NCBI GenBank assembly: GCA_019459285.1
Contig: JAIBEL010000016.1
Span: 1 to 64,000, forward strand
Source of the DNA: Rhizobium sp.
GTDB lineage: Bacteria; Pseudomonadota; Gammaproteobacteria; Burkholderiales; Thiobacillaceae
Direction: 5' to 3'
DNA: 64,000 bases
Below, piece by piece: positions 1-8,692 of this stretch; positions within the stretch are counted from its first letter, which is position 1, and every line of letters begins with the position of its first letter. Both the position numbers and the translations under genes were made by a program. Below the pieces are notes generated by a model. The model ran no database searches. It had not been told where the DNA came from and was given only the letters and a program-made list of their open reading frames with translations.

Positions 1-120
<120 letters not shown>

Positions 121-145
121 AAGAGCCCGGCTATTGCCAACAGCA

Positions 146-264
146 CTTCGACAGGCTCAGCGCGAACGGTGCGAGGGTATGCCCTTCGACAGCACCCGCA
201 AGGGGTACGCCGGTGGGTCCCCGCCGCTACGCGACGACCCTTCTGCAGGCTCAGGGCGAACGGT
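146..264. repeat. Cluster of dispersed intergenic repeats (TTCGACAGGCTCAG type)
   Basis: Two clear copies of a repeat, cttcgacaggctcag...gcgaacggt, begin near 146 and 240. A partial copy starts near 184, and a palindromic-looking GGGTCCCCGC stretch lies between. One translated frame reads RPEPAEGSSRSGG, the typical spurious peptide made by this repeat family, which is widespread between genes in beta- and gammaproteobacteria. It lies just past the 3' end of the dinG-like gene and has no evident coding role. Confidence 0.7.
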
Positions 265-287
265 GGCGAAGAAAGCGGCAGTACAAC

Positions 288-2255
288 CTATTCCATCGTA
301 ACCGGCGTAGCCACACTCCCCTTCCCCTCCGCCGCAAAAAACCGCTCCACCACTTCCAGCTTCCTCGTCCGCGTCATCGCCGGCAACGCATTCAACAACA
401 GCCTTCCATATGGCTTGTCCGCCAACCGCGTGTCGCAAATCATCAGCACGCCCCGATCGGTCTCGGTACGGATCAGCCGTCCCGCGCCCTGCTTCAGGCT
501 GATTGCTGCATGCGGCAACTGGTAATCCATGAAGGGCTTGCCGCCATTCTTCTCGGCCTGGGCGATGCGCGCCGCGACCACTGGGTCGTCGGGCGGCTGG
601 AACGGCAGCTTGTCGATGATGACGACGGACAGCACATCGCCGGGCATGTCGACGCCTTCCCAGAAGCTCTGGCTGCCGAGCAGCACGGCGTTGCCGGCCT
701 GCTGGAAACGCGCGAGAAGTTCGTTCTTGGGTGCCTCGCCCTGCACCAGCAGCGGGTAGTCCCAGCCGCGGAATTTGAACGCATCGATCAGCAGGCCGCG
801 CGCCCGTTCCAACGCACGCAGGCTGGTGAACAGGATGAACGCGCGGCCGCGGCTGACTTCGAGCACCGGCAGGGCGGCCTTGACAACGGCGTCGGTGAAC
901 TCGGGCGTGTTGGGCGCGGGTAGGTTTTGCGGCACGTAGAGCACGCCCTGGCGCGGGTAGTCGAAGGGGCTGTCGACGCATAAGGTTTCGGCGGCCTCGA
1001 TGCCCAGGCGCGTTTTCAGGTGGGTGAAATCGCCGCCGACGGACAGCGTGGCCGAGGTGAGGATCCAGGCCTGCGCCCGCTCGGTGAGCTTGGCGCCGAA
1101 CATTGCACCCACCGATAGGGGTGTCGCATGCAGCAGCAGCGAACTCAGCGTGGTCTCGAGCCAGCGCACGCGTGGATTCTCGGGATCGTCGTCGCGTTGC
1201 CAGCTGCCCAAAGTGGCCTGTACCGCCTGCGCGCGCTCGAAGCAATTCTTCAGGTCGGCGTCGCGTTCGGCCTGGCTCTCGAGCAGCTTCGTCATTTCTT
1301 CCAGGCCGGCAGATAGCACACTCAAGGCGGCCGGCCATTTATCGTAGCGCGTCAGTTCCGCGAATGTCGATTTGACGGGATTCTGCGGAAACACCAGACG
1401 CAGGTCGCGCGTGATCTTGGTCAGCTCTTCCGCGGCGCGGCGCAGCGCCGGGAAGTCGCCGGCCTTCACCGCCGCGAGGCGCTTGGTGTCGCCGGCCAGA
1501 TCGAGTAGTTGCGCGGTTGACAGTGTCTCGCCAAAGAACTGGGCGGCGGTTTCGGCAAGCTGGTGGGCTTCGTCGAGGATCACGGTGTTGCAGGCTGGCA
1601 GCAGTTCGGCGACGCCTTCGTCCTTCAGCCACAGGTCGGCAAAGAAGAGATGGTGGTTGACCACCACGACTTCGGCGTCGAGCGCGGCCTTGCGCGCCGC
1701 CATCACGAAGCAGTCCTTGAAATGGCTGCACTCACTGCCGAGACAGGTGTCGCGGCTGGAGACGGCGTAATGCCAAGCGGTGGCGTCTTCCGGGATGCCT
1801 TCGGCCTCGGCACGGTCGCCGCTCAGGCTGGTTTCGGCAAAGCGGGCGATCTTGGCAAGCCAGACGGGATCGTCGCGGTGGGCAAAGCGACCGTCGGCGA
1901 GATTGCGCTGCAGGTGATGATGGCAGACATAGTTGGCACGGCCTTTCAGCAACGCCACCTTGACCGGCGATTTCAGCGCGCGGCGCGCAGCCGGCAGATC
2001 GCGGTGAAACAGCTGGTCCTGCAAGGCCTTGGTACCGGTGGAGATCACTACCTTGCCGCCCGACAGCAGGGCAGGAATCAGATAGGCCAGCGTTTTCCCC
2101 GTACCCGTTCCCGCTTCGGCCAGCAGTACGCTGTTGTCTGCGACTGCGCGCTCGACCGCCTCGGCCATGGCCAGTTGCTGCGGACGCGCACGCCAGCCTG
2201 GCAGGACTGCGGCACACGCGCCATCGGGGGAAAAGAGCTGTTTCAGATCAAACAT
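288..2255 (-). CDS. dinG: ATP-dependent DNA helicase, DinG/YoaA family
   Basis: Superfamily 2 iron-sulfur helicase of the XPD/DinG group, a 5'-3' helicase that resolves R-loops and forked DNA and supports DNA repair. About 655 residues. Visible motifs are Walker A AEAGTGTGKT (about 46-55), four cluster-type cysteines at about 111, 171, 176 and 182, the DEAH box (about 228-231) and the late helicase motif GSQSFWEGVD. The start was set at the ATG giving MFDLKQLFSPDG because family members begin with this LFSPDG segment. An upstream ATG at 2288 would add 11 residues. The family (DinG versus the shorter YoaA) is not resolved. It stands alone, and the divergent hydrolase begins 121 bp away. Confidence 0.9.
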   Translation of the reverse strand: MFDLKQLFSPDGACAAVLPGWRARPQQLAMAEAVERAVADNSVLLAEAGTGTGKTLAYLIPALLSGGKVVISTGTKALQDQLFHRDLPAARRALKSPVKVALLKGRANYVCHHHLQRNLADGRFAHRDDPVWLAKIARFAETSLSGDRAEAEGIPEDATAWHYAVSSRDTCLGSECSHFKDCFVMAARKAALDAEVVVVNHHLFFADLWLKDEGVAELLPACNTVILDEAHQLAETAAQFFGETLSTAQLLDLAGDTKRLAAVKAGDFPALRRAAEELTKITRDLRLVFPQNPVKSTFAELTRYDKWPAALSVLSAGLEEMTKLLESQAERDADLKNCFERAQAVQATLGSWQRDDDPENPRVRWLETTLSSLLLHATPLSVGAMFGAKLTERAQAWILTSATLSVGGDFTHLKTRLGIEAAETLCVDSPFDYPRQGVLYVPQNLPAPNTPEFTDAVVKAALPVLEVSRGRAFILFTSLRALERARGLLIDAFKFRGWDYPLLVQGEAPKNELLARFQQAGNAVLLGSQSFWEGVDMPGDVLSVVIIDKLPFQPPDDPVVAARIAQAEKNGGKPFMDYQLPHAAISLKQGAGRLIRTETDRGVLMICDTRLADKPYGRLLLNALPAMTRTRKLEVVERFFAAEGKGSVATPVTME

Positions 2256-2376
2256 TTTTGGGCCGGATTTCGAGACGAAGTGTAACATTCGTTCCAGCGC
2301 AGAACCGCTTGCACATGCTTCAGTTCCATCCCCATTCTGCCGTTAGAACCCAAGACTTCGCCCATCCAGTCCCGCC

Positions 2377-3231
2377 ATGCGCCTATACCTGCTTTGCTTA
2401 CTGATGTCGGTATTTTCCGTCGCAGCACACGCGACCATCGTCCAGCAGGAGATGCGCCCCGGAATCCCCGCCAATGCCGAATATCTGATCGGCCAGCGCA
2501 GCAAGCCCGCCGTATTGCTGCTGCACGGCTTCTTGCAAACGCGCGAGTTCCCCACCGTCGCCACACTGGGTCGCGGCCTGCAGGATGCGGGCTACACGGT
2601 CCTGCTGCCCACGCTCAGTCTCAATATTCCCAACCGCATGCAGAGCCTGGCATGCGAAGCGGTGCACAAACACAGCATGGACGACGACGTGGCCGAGATC
2701 GGACGCTGGGTGGGCTGGCTGAAGTCGCACGGCCATCGCTCCATCGTTCTGGTCGGCCACAGCTTCGGCAGTTTGCAGTTGCTGGCGTATCTGAGTACCC
2801 ATCCGGATCCGGCAATCAAGGCCTACATCGGCGCCTCGCTGGTCGAAGCGCAGATCAGCACGACATCGCGCCAGGCCCTGATTGCCCAGCTGGAAGCCCA
2901 GATACAGAACAAACAGCGAACCCTGGTCACCCAGAGCCTGTCATTCTGCCGGAAATACACCTCGACGCCCGAAGGTCTGTTGTCGTATGTGCGCTGGGAC
3001 CAGCCTCGCCTGCTGACCGCGTTGAAGCAGCTACCGACCCACGCGCAACTCATCATGGGTGATGCCGACGGCATGCTCGGTCAAGGCTGGCTCAAGGCTT
3101 TGCAGCATATCCAGGTTCCCATGGTGATCGTGCACGGGGGTAGCCATTTCATGGATGGCGAGCATGAATTCGATCTGCTGGACCACACGCTCAAGTTCCT
3201 TGAAGCGCATCAACAAGGATCAGCCCGATGA
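2377..3231 (+). CDS. Secreted alpha/beta-hydrolase (esterase-like, DUF3530-like)
   Basis: 284 residues with an N-terminal signal peptide (about 1-19, cut near AHA). A complete serine-hydrolase triad is visible: GHSFGS with nucleophile Ser129, the GDAD loop (about 228-231) and His257 in GGSHFMDG. The oxyanion segment LLLHGF is at about 47-52. Together these indicate a periplasmic or envelope carboxylesterase; the substrate cannot be read from the sequence. Its stop overlaps the start of the next gene (ATGA), so it is translationally coupled to a membrane c-di-GMP protein. That link could mean the hydrolase product or state is sensed, which is inference only. Confidence 0.8.
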   Translation: MRLYLLCLLMSVFSVAAHATIVQQEMRPGIPANAEYLIGQRSKPAVLLLHGFLQTREFPTVATLGRGLQDAGYTVLLPTLSLNIPNRMQSLACEAVHKHSMDDDVAEIGRWVGWLKSHGHRSIVLVGHSFGSLQLLAYLSTHPDPAIKAYIGASLVEAQISTTSRQALIAQLEAQIQNKQRTLVTQSLSFCRKYTSTPEGLLSYVRWDQPRLLTALKQLPTHAQLIMGDADGMLGQGWLKALQHIQVPMVIVHGGSHFMDGEHEFDLLDHTLKFLEAHQQGSAR

Positions 3232-5495
3232 AATGGCCAGATGCCATTTCCATCAAGCAGATTGCGCTTGCCTTCATTACCGGGCTCCTGGTACTGATGA
3301 GCCTGATCGGCGGTTTTGCCGCCTACCAGACGCGCGAAGTCACCCGCAGCCTGGAACAACACAACCAGAATGCGGCGGCTTCCGAACTGACTTCGGCCAT
3401 CCAGCGCCTGTTGCGCCAGACGGATGACCAGGCGGCCAACCTGGCAGGCTGGGACGAAACCCGGCAACAACTGGTGCTGCCCGAATATTACTCATACTGG
3501 CGTGACCAGCGGGTCTACGAAAGCGGCATGTTGCCCAGCCACTTTGTCCGGGTGGCGCTGTACACCCCGGCGGGTTTGCTGCTGGCCCCGAGCCCGGCAA
3601 AAAACAGCCTGCCGGCCAGATTGCCCGCCGACATCTCGCCGCCATCCAGCTGGCTCGTCGACGAAGCGGGGACCACCGTTTTGTATCATGCCTTTCCGGT
3701 TTACATCGACGAACGACACCAAACCCTGCTTGGCTACGGCATGATCCGGCTCGACTTCATGCCGTCCCTGCTGCAGCAGGAAGCGCTCCATTTTGCGGAC
3801 AAGGCCAGCGTCAGGCTGACGCTCAAACCGGGTGAAAAACTGCCCGCCAGCCAGTTACTTTCAAGGCTGGCATTCCATGCCCTGCCCGACCCCGACCGGC
3901 TCCGCTTCCAGAGCATCCTGTCACGCACCCTGCTCGCGTTGTTCGTGCTCCTGATGGCCATGTCCCTGCTCGGTTTCGTCGTGTACAACCGCCTGCTGGT
4001 GCGCCCGCTACGCCGGCTTTCGCAGGATATCGATGCCATGCAGCACGGCCGGTTCAGCCCCCATTTCTCGCGTTCGCAGGCCATGCGCATCAGCGAACTG
4101 GAGAATGTCCGTCGCTCGCTGTACGAATACCAGTTGCAATTGCGCGAACTGCACGGCTCACTGGAACACCAGAATCGCGAATTCCACTCGCAGGCACGAC
4201 AGGATGCGCTCACCGGATGCCACAATCGGCGCGCCTATGAAGAAGACTGGGAGAAATTCCGTATCGAGCTGAAAAACGCGCCGCAAGGCGTGGCCTTCCT
4301 GCTGTTCGATTGCGACCGCTTCAAGACCATCAACGACACCTATGGCCACGCCAAGGGCGACCGCGTGCTGTCCATCATCGCCGATGCGCTGGTGATGGCG
4401 TTGCGCGCCAACGACCGCCTGTACCGCCTCGGCGGCGACGAATTCGCCACCTTCCTGTCGCGCACCACCCCAGCCCAGGCCAAGCAGATCGCGCAACGCT
4501 GCCAAAGTCTGCTCGACGCGTCGGTCTTCAGCGACTTGGGAATCAACGAACCGGTCGGGATCAGTATCGGCATCGCCTTCTGCGCGGCCGATCAACTCGA
4601 GCATATCAACGACCTGCCCAAGCAGGCGGACATCGCCATGTATACCGCGAAACAGCCGGGCCGTACCCGCATCGCGCTGTATGGCGAGGATACCGAGCGC
4701 GCCTCGCAGACGCTGGTGGCCAGCCGCGAGACCAGCGCCCTGTTCCAGGCCCTGGCCAGCCCCGGCATGATCGAGATGCATTATCAGTCCATCCATGCCC
4801 TGCCCGGGCGCAAGGTGGATTATTACGAGGCCCTTGCGCGCATCCGCTACCGCAACGACCTCATCATGCCGGACGCATTCCTGCCGGTTGTCAGCAGCCG
4901 CCGCCTGGAGGCCGGGTTCGATCTGGCAGTGCTGAACCAGGTCGATGCCGACCTGTCGTCGCAGCAGCTGCCGCCCGGCATCGGTGTGTCGATCAACCTG
5001 TCCGCACAGAGTATTTCGCACCCCGAGATCGTGTCGCAGCTGCTGGAGTTGTCGCGCCACAATGCCCGCCATCCGCTGATGCTGGAAATCACGGAAACCT
5101 CCCTCATCACACAAATGGCGGAAGTCCGTACCTATCTCGACCTGTTGCGTACCGTGAATTACCGCATCGCCATGGACGATTTCGGTACCGGCTATTCGCC
5201 GTTGCGCTATCTGGTCGATCTGCCGGTAGACGTAGTCAAGTTCGACATCTCACTGGTGAACAAGCTTGGAGAGGACAACCGTGCAAGCCAGGTGGTGGCC
5301 GACTTCGCCCGCATGATGAGCGATGCAGGCTATTCGCTGGTGGCCGAGGGCGTGGAAACCGACACCATCCTGCACAAGGTCGAAAGCCTGGGTATTGCGC
5401 ACGTGCAGGGTTACTTGCTGAGTCGTCCCATGCCGCTGGCAGAGGTGGCCGCCCGCTTCGACGACCAGAATGCCGGCGTCAACTGCGCCGTCTGA
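3228..5495 (+). CDS. Membrane GGDEF-EAL protein (dual c-di-GMP cyclase/phosphodiesterase)
   Basis: 755 residues: TM1 (about 11-33), a ~200-residue periplasmic sensor resembling CHASE4, TM2 (about 232-253), HAMP, then GGDEF and EAL domains. The cyclase site is intact (GGDEF 402-406), with an inhibitory RxxD site (RAND, about 393-396) exactly five residues upstream. The EAL domain keeps EAL (534-536), the metal-site Asn in SINLS, the Glu of EITE, DDFG, the KFD lysine and the final QG. Both activities are therefore plausible. It overlaps the hydrolase gene upstream by four bases. The predicted role is control of c-di-GMP in response to a periplasmic cue. Confidence 0.9.
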   Translation: MKWPDAISIKQIALAFITGLLVLMSLIGGFAAYQTREVTRSLEQHNQNAAASELTSAIQRLLRQTDDQAANLAGWDETRQQLVLPEYYSYWRDQRVYESGMLPSHFVRVALYTPAGLLLAPSPAKNSLPARLPADISPPSSWLVDEAGTTVLYHAFPVYIDERHQTLLGYGMIRLDFMPSLLQQEALHFADKASVRLTLKPGEKLPASQLLSRLAFHALPDPDRLRFQSILSRTLLALFVLLMAMSLLGFVVYNRLLVRPLRRLSQDIDAMQHGRFSPHFSRSQAMRISELENVRRSLYEYQLQLRELHGSLEHQNREFHSQARQDALTGCHNRRAYEEDWEKFRIELKNAPQGVAFLLFDCDRFKTINDTYGHAKGDRVLSIIADALVMALRANDRLYRLGGDEFATFLSRTTPAQAKQIAQRCQSLLDASVFSDLGINEPVGISIGIAFCAADQLEHINDLPKQADIAMYTAKQPGRTRIALYGEDTERASQTLVASRETSALFQALASPGMIEMHYQSIHALPGRKVDYYEALARIRYRNDLIMPDAFLPVVSSRRLEAGFDLAVLNQVDADLSSQQLPPGIGVSINLSAQSISHPEIVSQLLELSRHNARHPLMLEITETSLITQMAEVRTYLDLLRTVNYRIAMDDFGTGYSPLRYLVDLPVDVVKFDISLVNKLGEDNRASQVVADFARMMSDAGYSLVAEGVETDTILHKVESLGIAHVQGYLLSRPMPLAEVAARFDDQNAGVNCAV

Positions 5496-5504
5496 TCCGG
5501 GACG

Positions 5505-7184
5505 TCAATGCTTGCCCGAGCGCCAGATGGAGAAGATGATCCACAGGCTGTTGAAGAAAGCGATCAGGAATCCGAGCAGGCCGAATAGCGGCAGGCCGAA
5601 TAGCTGAGGCCCGCCCTTCACGGTCATGATGATGCTCGAGCCGACGACCAGCGAGGCCGTCAGGATGCCCATGGTCAACCGGTTGCTGGCACGGTCCAGC
5701 TGATGGCCAAACTGATCCAGCCGCTTCAGGTCGAGATCGACCTTGACCCGGCCCCGCCGCATATCGCGCAATAGATGCCGCAGGTCGCGCGGCACGTCGG
5801 CCAGCACCTCCAGCGTCTCGCGCACGCTCTTGCGCCCGCGCGCAAGCAGGGCCTGCGGCGTGTAACGCTGCTGGATGACGCGTTCCACGAAGGGCGTCAC
5901 ATGGTCGATCATGTGGAACTCCGGATCGAGCTGCTGGCCCAGGCCTTCCAGCGTGATCAGCGTCTTGAACAACAGGGTCAGGTCGGCCGGGAGGACCAGG
6001 TTGTTGTCGCGCATGACCGCCGTGATGTCATTCAGCAGCCCGCCGATTTTCACGTCCTTGAGCTGCAGGTCGTCGTAGCTTTGCAGCAGTTCCGCCACAT
6101 CGTAGGCCAGTCGGTCTTCATCGCTGACCGACTCGCCGCTCCAGTCGAGCAGCACCTGCAGCAGGCCCTGTTCGTCCTTACGCGTCAAGGCATGCAGCAG
6201 ATCGACGATCTGGTTGCGGCGGGGGTTGGTCAGCATCCCCACCATGCCGAAGTCGATCATGCCGATGCGGTTGTCGGGCAGGAAAAGGACATTCCCGGGA
6301 TGCGGATCGGCATGAAAATAGCCATGTTCCAGCACCATGCGCAGCACGGCATCGGCCCCGCGTGCCGCCAGCAGTTTGGGATCGAGCCCCTGTGCGCGAA
6401 GCTTGTCGGGGGCGACGCCGGCCATCCCGATGATTTCTTCCTGCACATTGACGCGATCATTGGTGAACTCCCAGTACACCCGGGGAATTTTCACCAGCGG
6501 TTCGTCGGCAAAATGGCGCGCGAACTGGTCGATGTTGCGTGCTTCTTTCGCCAGGTCGAGTTCGCGATTCAGCGAGCGGCGGAACTGCGACACGATTTGT
6601 ACCGGGTCATAGCGGCGCGAATCCGGCACTTCGCTTTCCAGCAGTTTGGCGGCGTGTTCCATGATGCGCAGATCAGCCTGGATTACGCCTTCGATGCCAG
6701 GTCGCCGCATCTTGACGACGACGCGCGTGCCATCCTTGAGCGTGGCGCGATAGACCTGCGCAATGGAGGCTGCCGCCAGCGGTACCGGGTCGAACTCGGC
6801 AAACACCTCGGCGGGATCGCCTTTGATGGCCGTCACCAGATCGCGATGCAACCGCTCGTAAGGCACCGCCGGCACCTGGCTGTGCAGCTTCTCGAATTCG
6901 GTGATCCAGTGAGGTGGAAACATGTCGACCCGCGTCGCCAGCACCTGCCCCAGCTTGACGAAGGTCGGACCGAGTTCTTCCAGCGCGCGGCGCACGCGCA
7001 CCGGCGCGTCGAGCTGGCTGATCTCGCTGGCACTGTGCCAGTGCAGAACCCGCCCGGCACGTTCCAGCGCCCCGCTGATGCCCAGGACGCGCACCAAGTC
7101 GCCTCCGCCATACCGGATCATCACCGAGGCGATTTCATGCAATCGCGGCAGGTCGCGCACGACCGAAATGGTTTCCCAGAGCAT
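5505..7184 (-). CDS. UbiB/ABC1-family atypical protein kinase-like ATPase
   Basis: 559 residues. Members of the UbiB/ABC1/ADCK family support ubiquinone biosynthesis through an unusual ATPase or kinase fold. Visible are the KxGQ motif (KLGQ, 77-80), the alanine-rich nucleotide loop AAASIAQVY (about 137-145), the lysine in VVVKM (158), HADPHPGN (291-298) and the DFG-type metal motif (311-313). The C-terminus has two hydrophobic helices (about 505-550), as in UbiB. No other ubi gene is adjacent, so this may be a second family member rather than the canonical ubiB. It follows the helical protein gene on the same strand; the 113-bp gap carries two competing hairpins. Confidence 0.85.
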   Translation of the reverse strand: MLWETISVVRDLPRLHEIASVMIRYGGGDLVRVLGISGALERAGRVLHWHSASEISQLDAPVRVRRALEELGPTFVKLGQVLATRVDMFPPHWITEFEKLHSQVPAVPYERLHRDLVTAIKGDPAEVFAEFDPVPLAAASIAQVYRATLKDGTRVVVKMRRPGIEGVIQADLRIMEHAAKLLESEVPDSRRYDPVQIVSQFRRSLNRELDLAKEARNIDQFARHFADEPLVKIPRVYWEFTNDRVNVQEEIIGMAGVAPDKLRAQGLDPKLLAARGADAVLRMVLEHGYFHADPHPGNVLFLPDNRIGMIDFGMVGMLTNPRRNQIVDLLHALTRKDEQGLLQVLLDWSGESVSDEDRLAYDVAELLQSYDDLQLKDVKIGGLLNDITAVMRDNNLVLPADLTLLFKTLITLEGLGQQLDPEFHMIDHVTPFVERVIQQRYTPQALLARGRKSVRETLEVLADVPRDLRHLLRDMRRGRVKVDLDLKRLDQFGHQLDRASNRLTMGILTASLVVGSSIIMTVKGGPQLFGLPLFGLLGFLIAFFNSLWIIFSIWRSGKH

Positions 7185-7222
7185 CGTTGTTTTTTGGAAT
7201 CAGTTAATGCCGAGAGTGTACC

Positions 7223-7289
7223 TGCAAGCGGCAACGACCCCGCTGTTGCCGCTTGCAGTATGGCTGGGAAATCCCCGCCATACTGCAAG
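7223..7289. repeat. Two overlapping, mutually exclusive hairpins
   Basis: Perfect 13-bp inverted repeat tgcaagcggcaac (7223-7235) / gttgccgcttgca (7245-7257) with a 9-nt loop. A second perfect 13-bp repeat cttgcagtatggc (7252-7264) / gccatactgcaag (7277-7289) has a 12-nt loop. The two share bases 7252-7257, so only one hairpin can form fully at a time. The element lies between two same-strand minus genes, upstream of the ubiB-like gene. Confidence 0.8.
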
Positions 7290-7297
7290 TGGAATTA

Positions 7298-7987
7298 TCA
7301 GGAACGCAGGCGTTCGCTCTGCCGCTTGAGCGAATCGGACAGGGCCTCCAGGATGCCGCTCGCCACCAGGGACAGGCGTTCGGTCGCCGTACTGGCCGAT
7401 TCACTCAGCCCGGCCCGACCTGCCGCGCCGCTGGACTTCACGCCATTCGCCAGTTGCTGGAGCGCTTCGCGCACCTGTTCGCCCGTACGGGTACCGCTGA
7501 TTTTCAGGTGATCGCTCAGGTAACCGAGTTCCTCCTTCAGCTTGCCGCCCGATTGGCTGGCGGTCTGCTTCAGGGCCTCGACAATCTGGGCCTCCAGGTC
7601 ACGGAGCTGTTCGAGGCTCGTCTTCAGTTCATTGTCCTTGAAGGCCTGGCCCTGGGTGGCCGCTTCGCGCAAGGTATAGGACGCTGCCTGTGCCGCGCTG
7701 CCGACGGCCTCGTCCAGGCCGGCGATCGCCTGTTTGAGCCCATCCTTCATTTCGCCGCCGCGTGAAGTTAGGCCGCTGCCCACGCCGGAAGAGATGGCAA
7801 CGACCAGTTCACGTATGTCATTCAGCGCCATGCGCCGTTCATGCAGTACGCGCGCAGTCAGTTCGCGCACGCGCTCGTGCAGGTCGGGCGCGGATGCCGC
7901 CGCCGCGGCCTCGTCGTGCAATTGCACAAGCTGTGTATTTTCGGGGATACTCGTTTCGCCCGTGGCAGGCGTATTCGCGTCATTCAT
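7298..7987 (-). CDS. Alanine-rich helical protein of unknown function (possibly DUF6781-like)
   Basis: 229 residues, no signal peptide, very rich in Ala, Glu, Leu, Ser and Gln, with long amphipathic heptad-like stretches, so probably a helical or coiled-coil cytoplasmic protein. There is no enzymatic motif. A pattern of regular Ala/Gly helices (residues about 60-215) resembles phasin-like or DUF6781-type proteins, but this assignment is tentative. The start is supported by GAGG eight bases upstream. It is followed on the same strand by the ubiB-like gene and is divergent from the NlpC/P60 gene. Confidence 0.65.
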   Translation of the reverse strand: MNDANTPATGETSIPENTQLVQLHDEAAAAASAPDLHERVRELTARVLHERRMALNDIRELVVAISSGVGSGLTSRGGEMKDGLKQAIAGLDEAVGSAAQAASYTLREAATQGQAFKDNELKTSLEQLRDLEAQIVEALKQTASQSGGKLKEELGYLSDHLKISGTRTGEQVREALQQLANGVKSSGAAGRAGLSESASTATERLSLVASGILEALSDSLKRQSERLRS

Positions 7988-8062
7988 GGTGTAGTCCTCA
8001 GGATCAAGATTCGCCGCATTTGGCCGTAGTTTCGTTTCAACTATAGAGCAGATTGTTATTCG

Positions 8063-8539
8063 ATGAAGTCCGTCCTGCTGTCAGCCATGCTGGTCGTTCT
8101 GCTCACGCAGCCTGCGCATGCCGCGCCGCCCGACGACATATCCATCTATGCGGTCAGCCTGGTGGGAAGCCCGTATCGCCTGGGCGGTACGTCGCCCGAA
8201 ACCGGACTCGATTGCAGCGGCTTCGTCGACCATGTCTTCCGCCAGATCATCGGCGTCAAGCTGCCCCACGACAGCCTGGCGATCAGCGAATCCACCCAGG
8301 CGCTCGATCGGGCCGACCTCCAACCCGGCGATCTGGTTTTCTTCAACACCCTCGACCATGCGTTCTCCCACGTCGGCATCTATCTGGGCGATGACCGCTT
8401 CGTGCATGCCACGAGCAGCCGGACCGGTTCGGTCATGGTGTCCAGGCTCAGCGATCATTACTGGCGCGAGCGGTTCGATGGCGCACGCCGTGTTGCCCTG
8501 CCTGCGGGCCTATCCGCGACGATTGCATCGTTCGAGTAG
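8063..8539 (+). CDS. Secreted NlpC/P60 cell-wall hydrolase
   Basis: 158 residues. Signal peptide about 1-20 ending AHA. NlpC/P60 cysteine peptidase domain with catalytic Cys51 in DCSGF, His103 in SHVGIY and the third polar residue His115 in FVHA. The family cleaves peptidoglycan stem peptides (D-Glu to meso-DAP). There is no separate SH3 or LysM targeting domain, so this is the minimal form. It is monocistronic by position, divergent from the helical protein gene. Confidence 0.88.
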   Translation: MKSVLLSAMLVVLLTQPAHAAPPDDISIYAVSLVGSPYRLGGTSPETGLDCSGFVDHVFRQIIGVKLPHDSLAISESTQALDRADLQPGDLVFFNTLDHAFSHVGIYLGDDRFVHATSSRTGSVMVSRLSDHYWRERFDGARRVALPAGLSATIASFE

Positions 8540-8628
8540 GGCCCCTGCCCAAAGTCCCTCGTCACACGGCCTCTGCCGGATTCCGTCCGGGTAAGCGCGG
8601 CAACACGCCAGCCCGCGCAATCTATAAT

Positions 8629-8643
8629 TGATAAGCGTTCTCA
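8629..8643 (+). promoter_or_regulatory. Fur-box-like operator upstream of the iron transporter
   Basis: TGATAAGCGTTCTCA is a near-symmetric 7-1-7 repeat that closely matches the Fur consensus TGATAATnATTATCA. It lies 50 bp before the ATG of an iron-binding-protein gene, where Fe-Fur would block the promoter. This is an assignment by eye, not a scored match. Confidence 0.6.
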
Positions 8644-8692
8644 TTTTTAGTACGATGCAGGCATTCCAAAATTCAGCAGGAAAGCCCGCAAC

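Noticed and set aside
5775-7511. 578-codon plus-strand frame opposite the ubiB-like gene
   Set aside because: Antisense to a well-supported gene with all family motifs; low-complexity His/Gln-rich translation.
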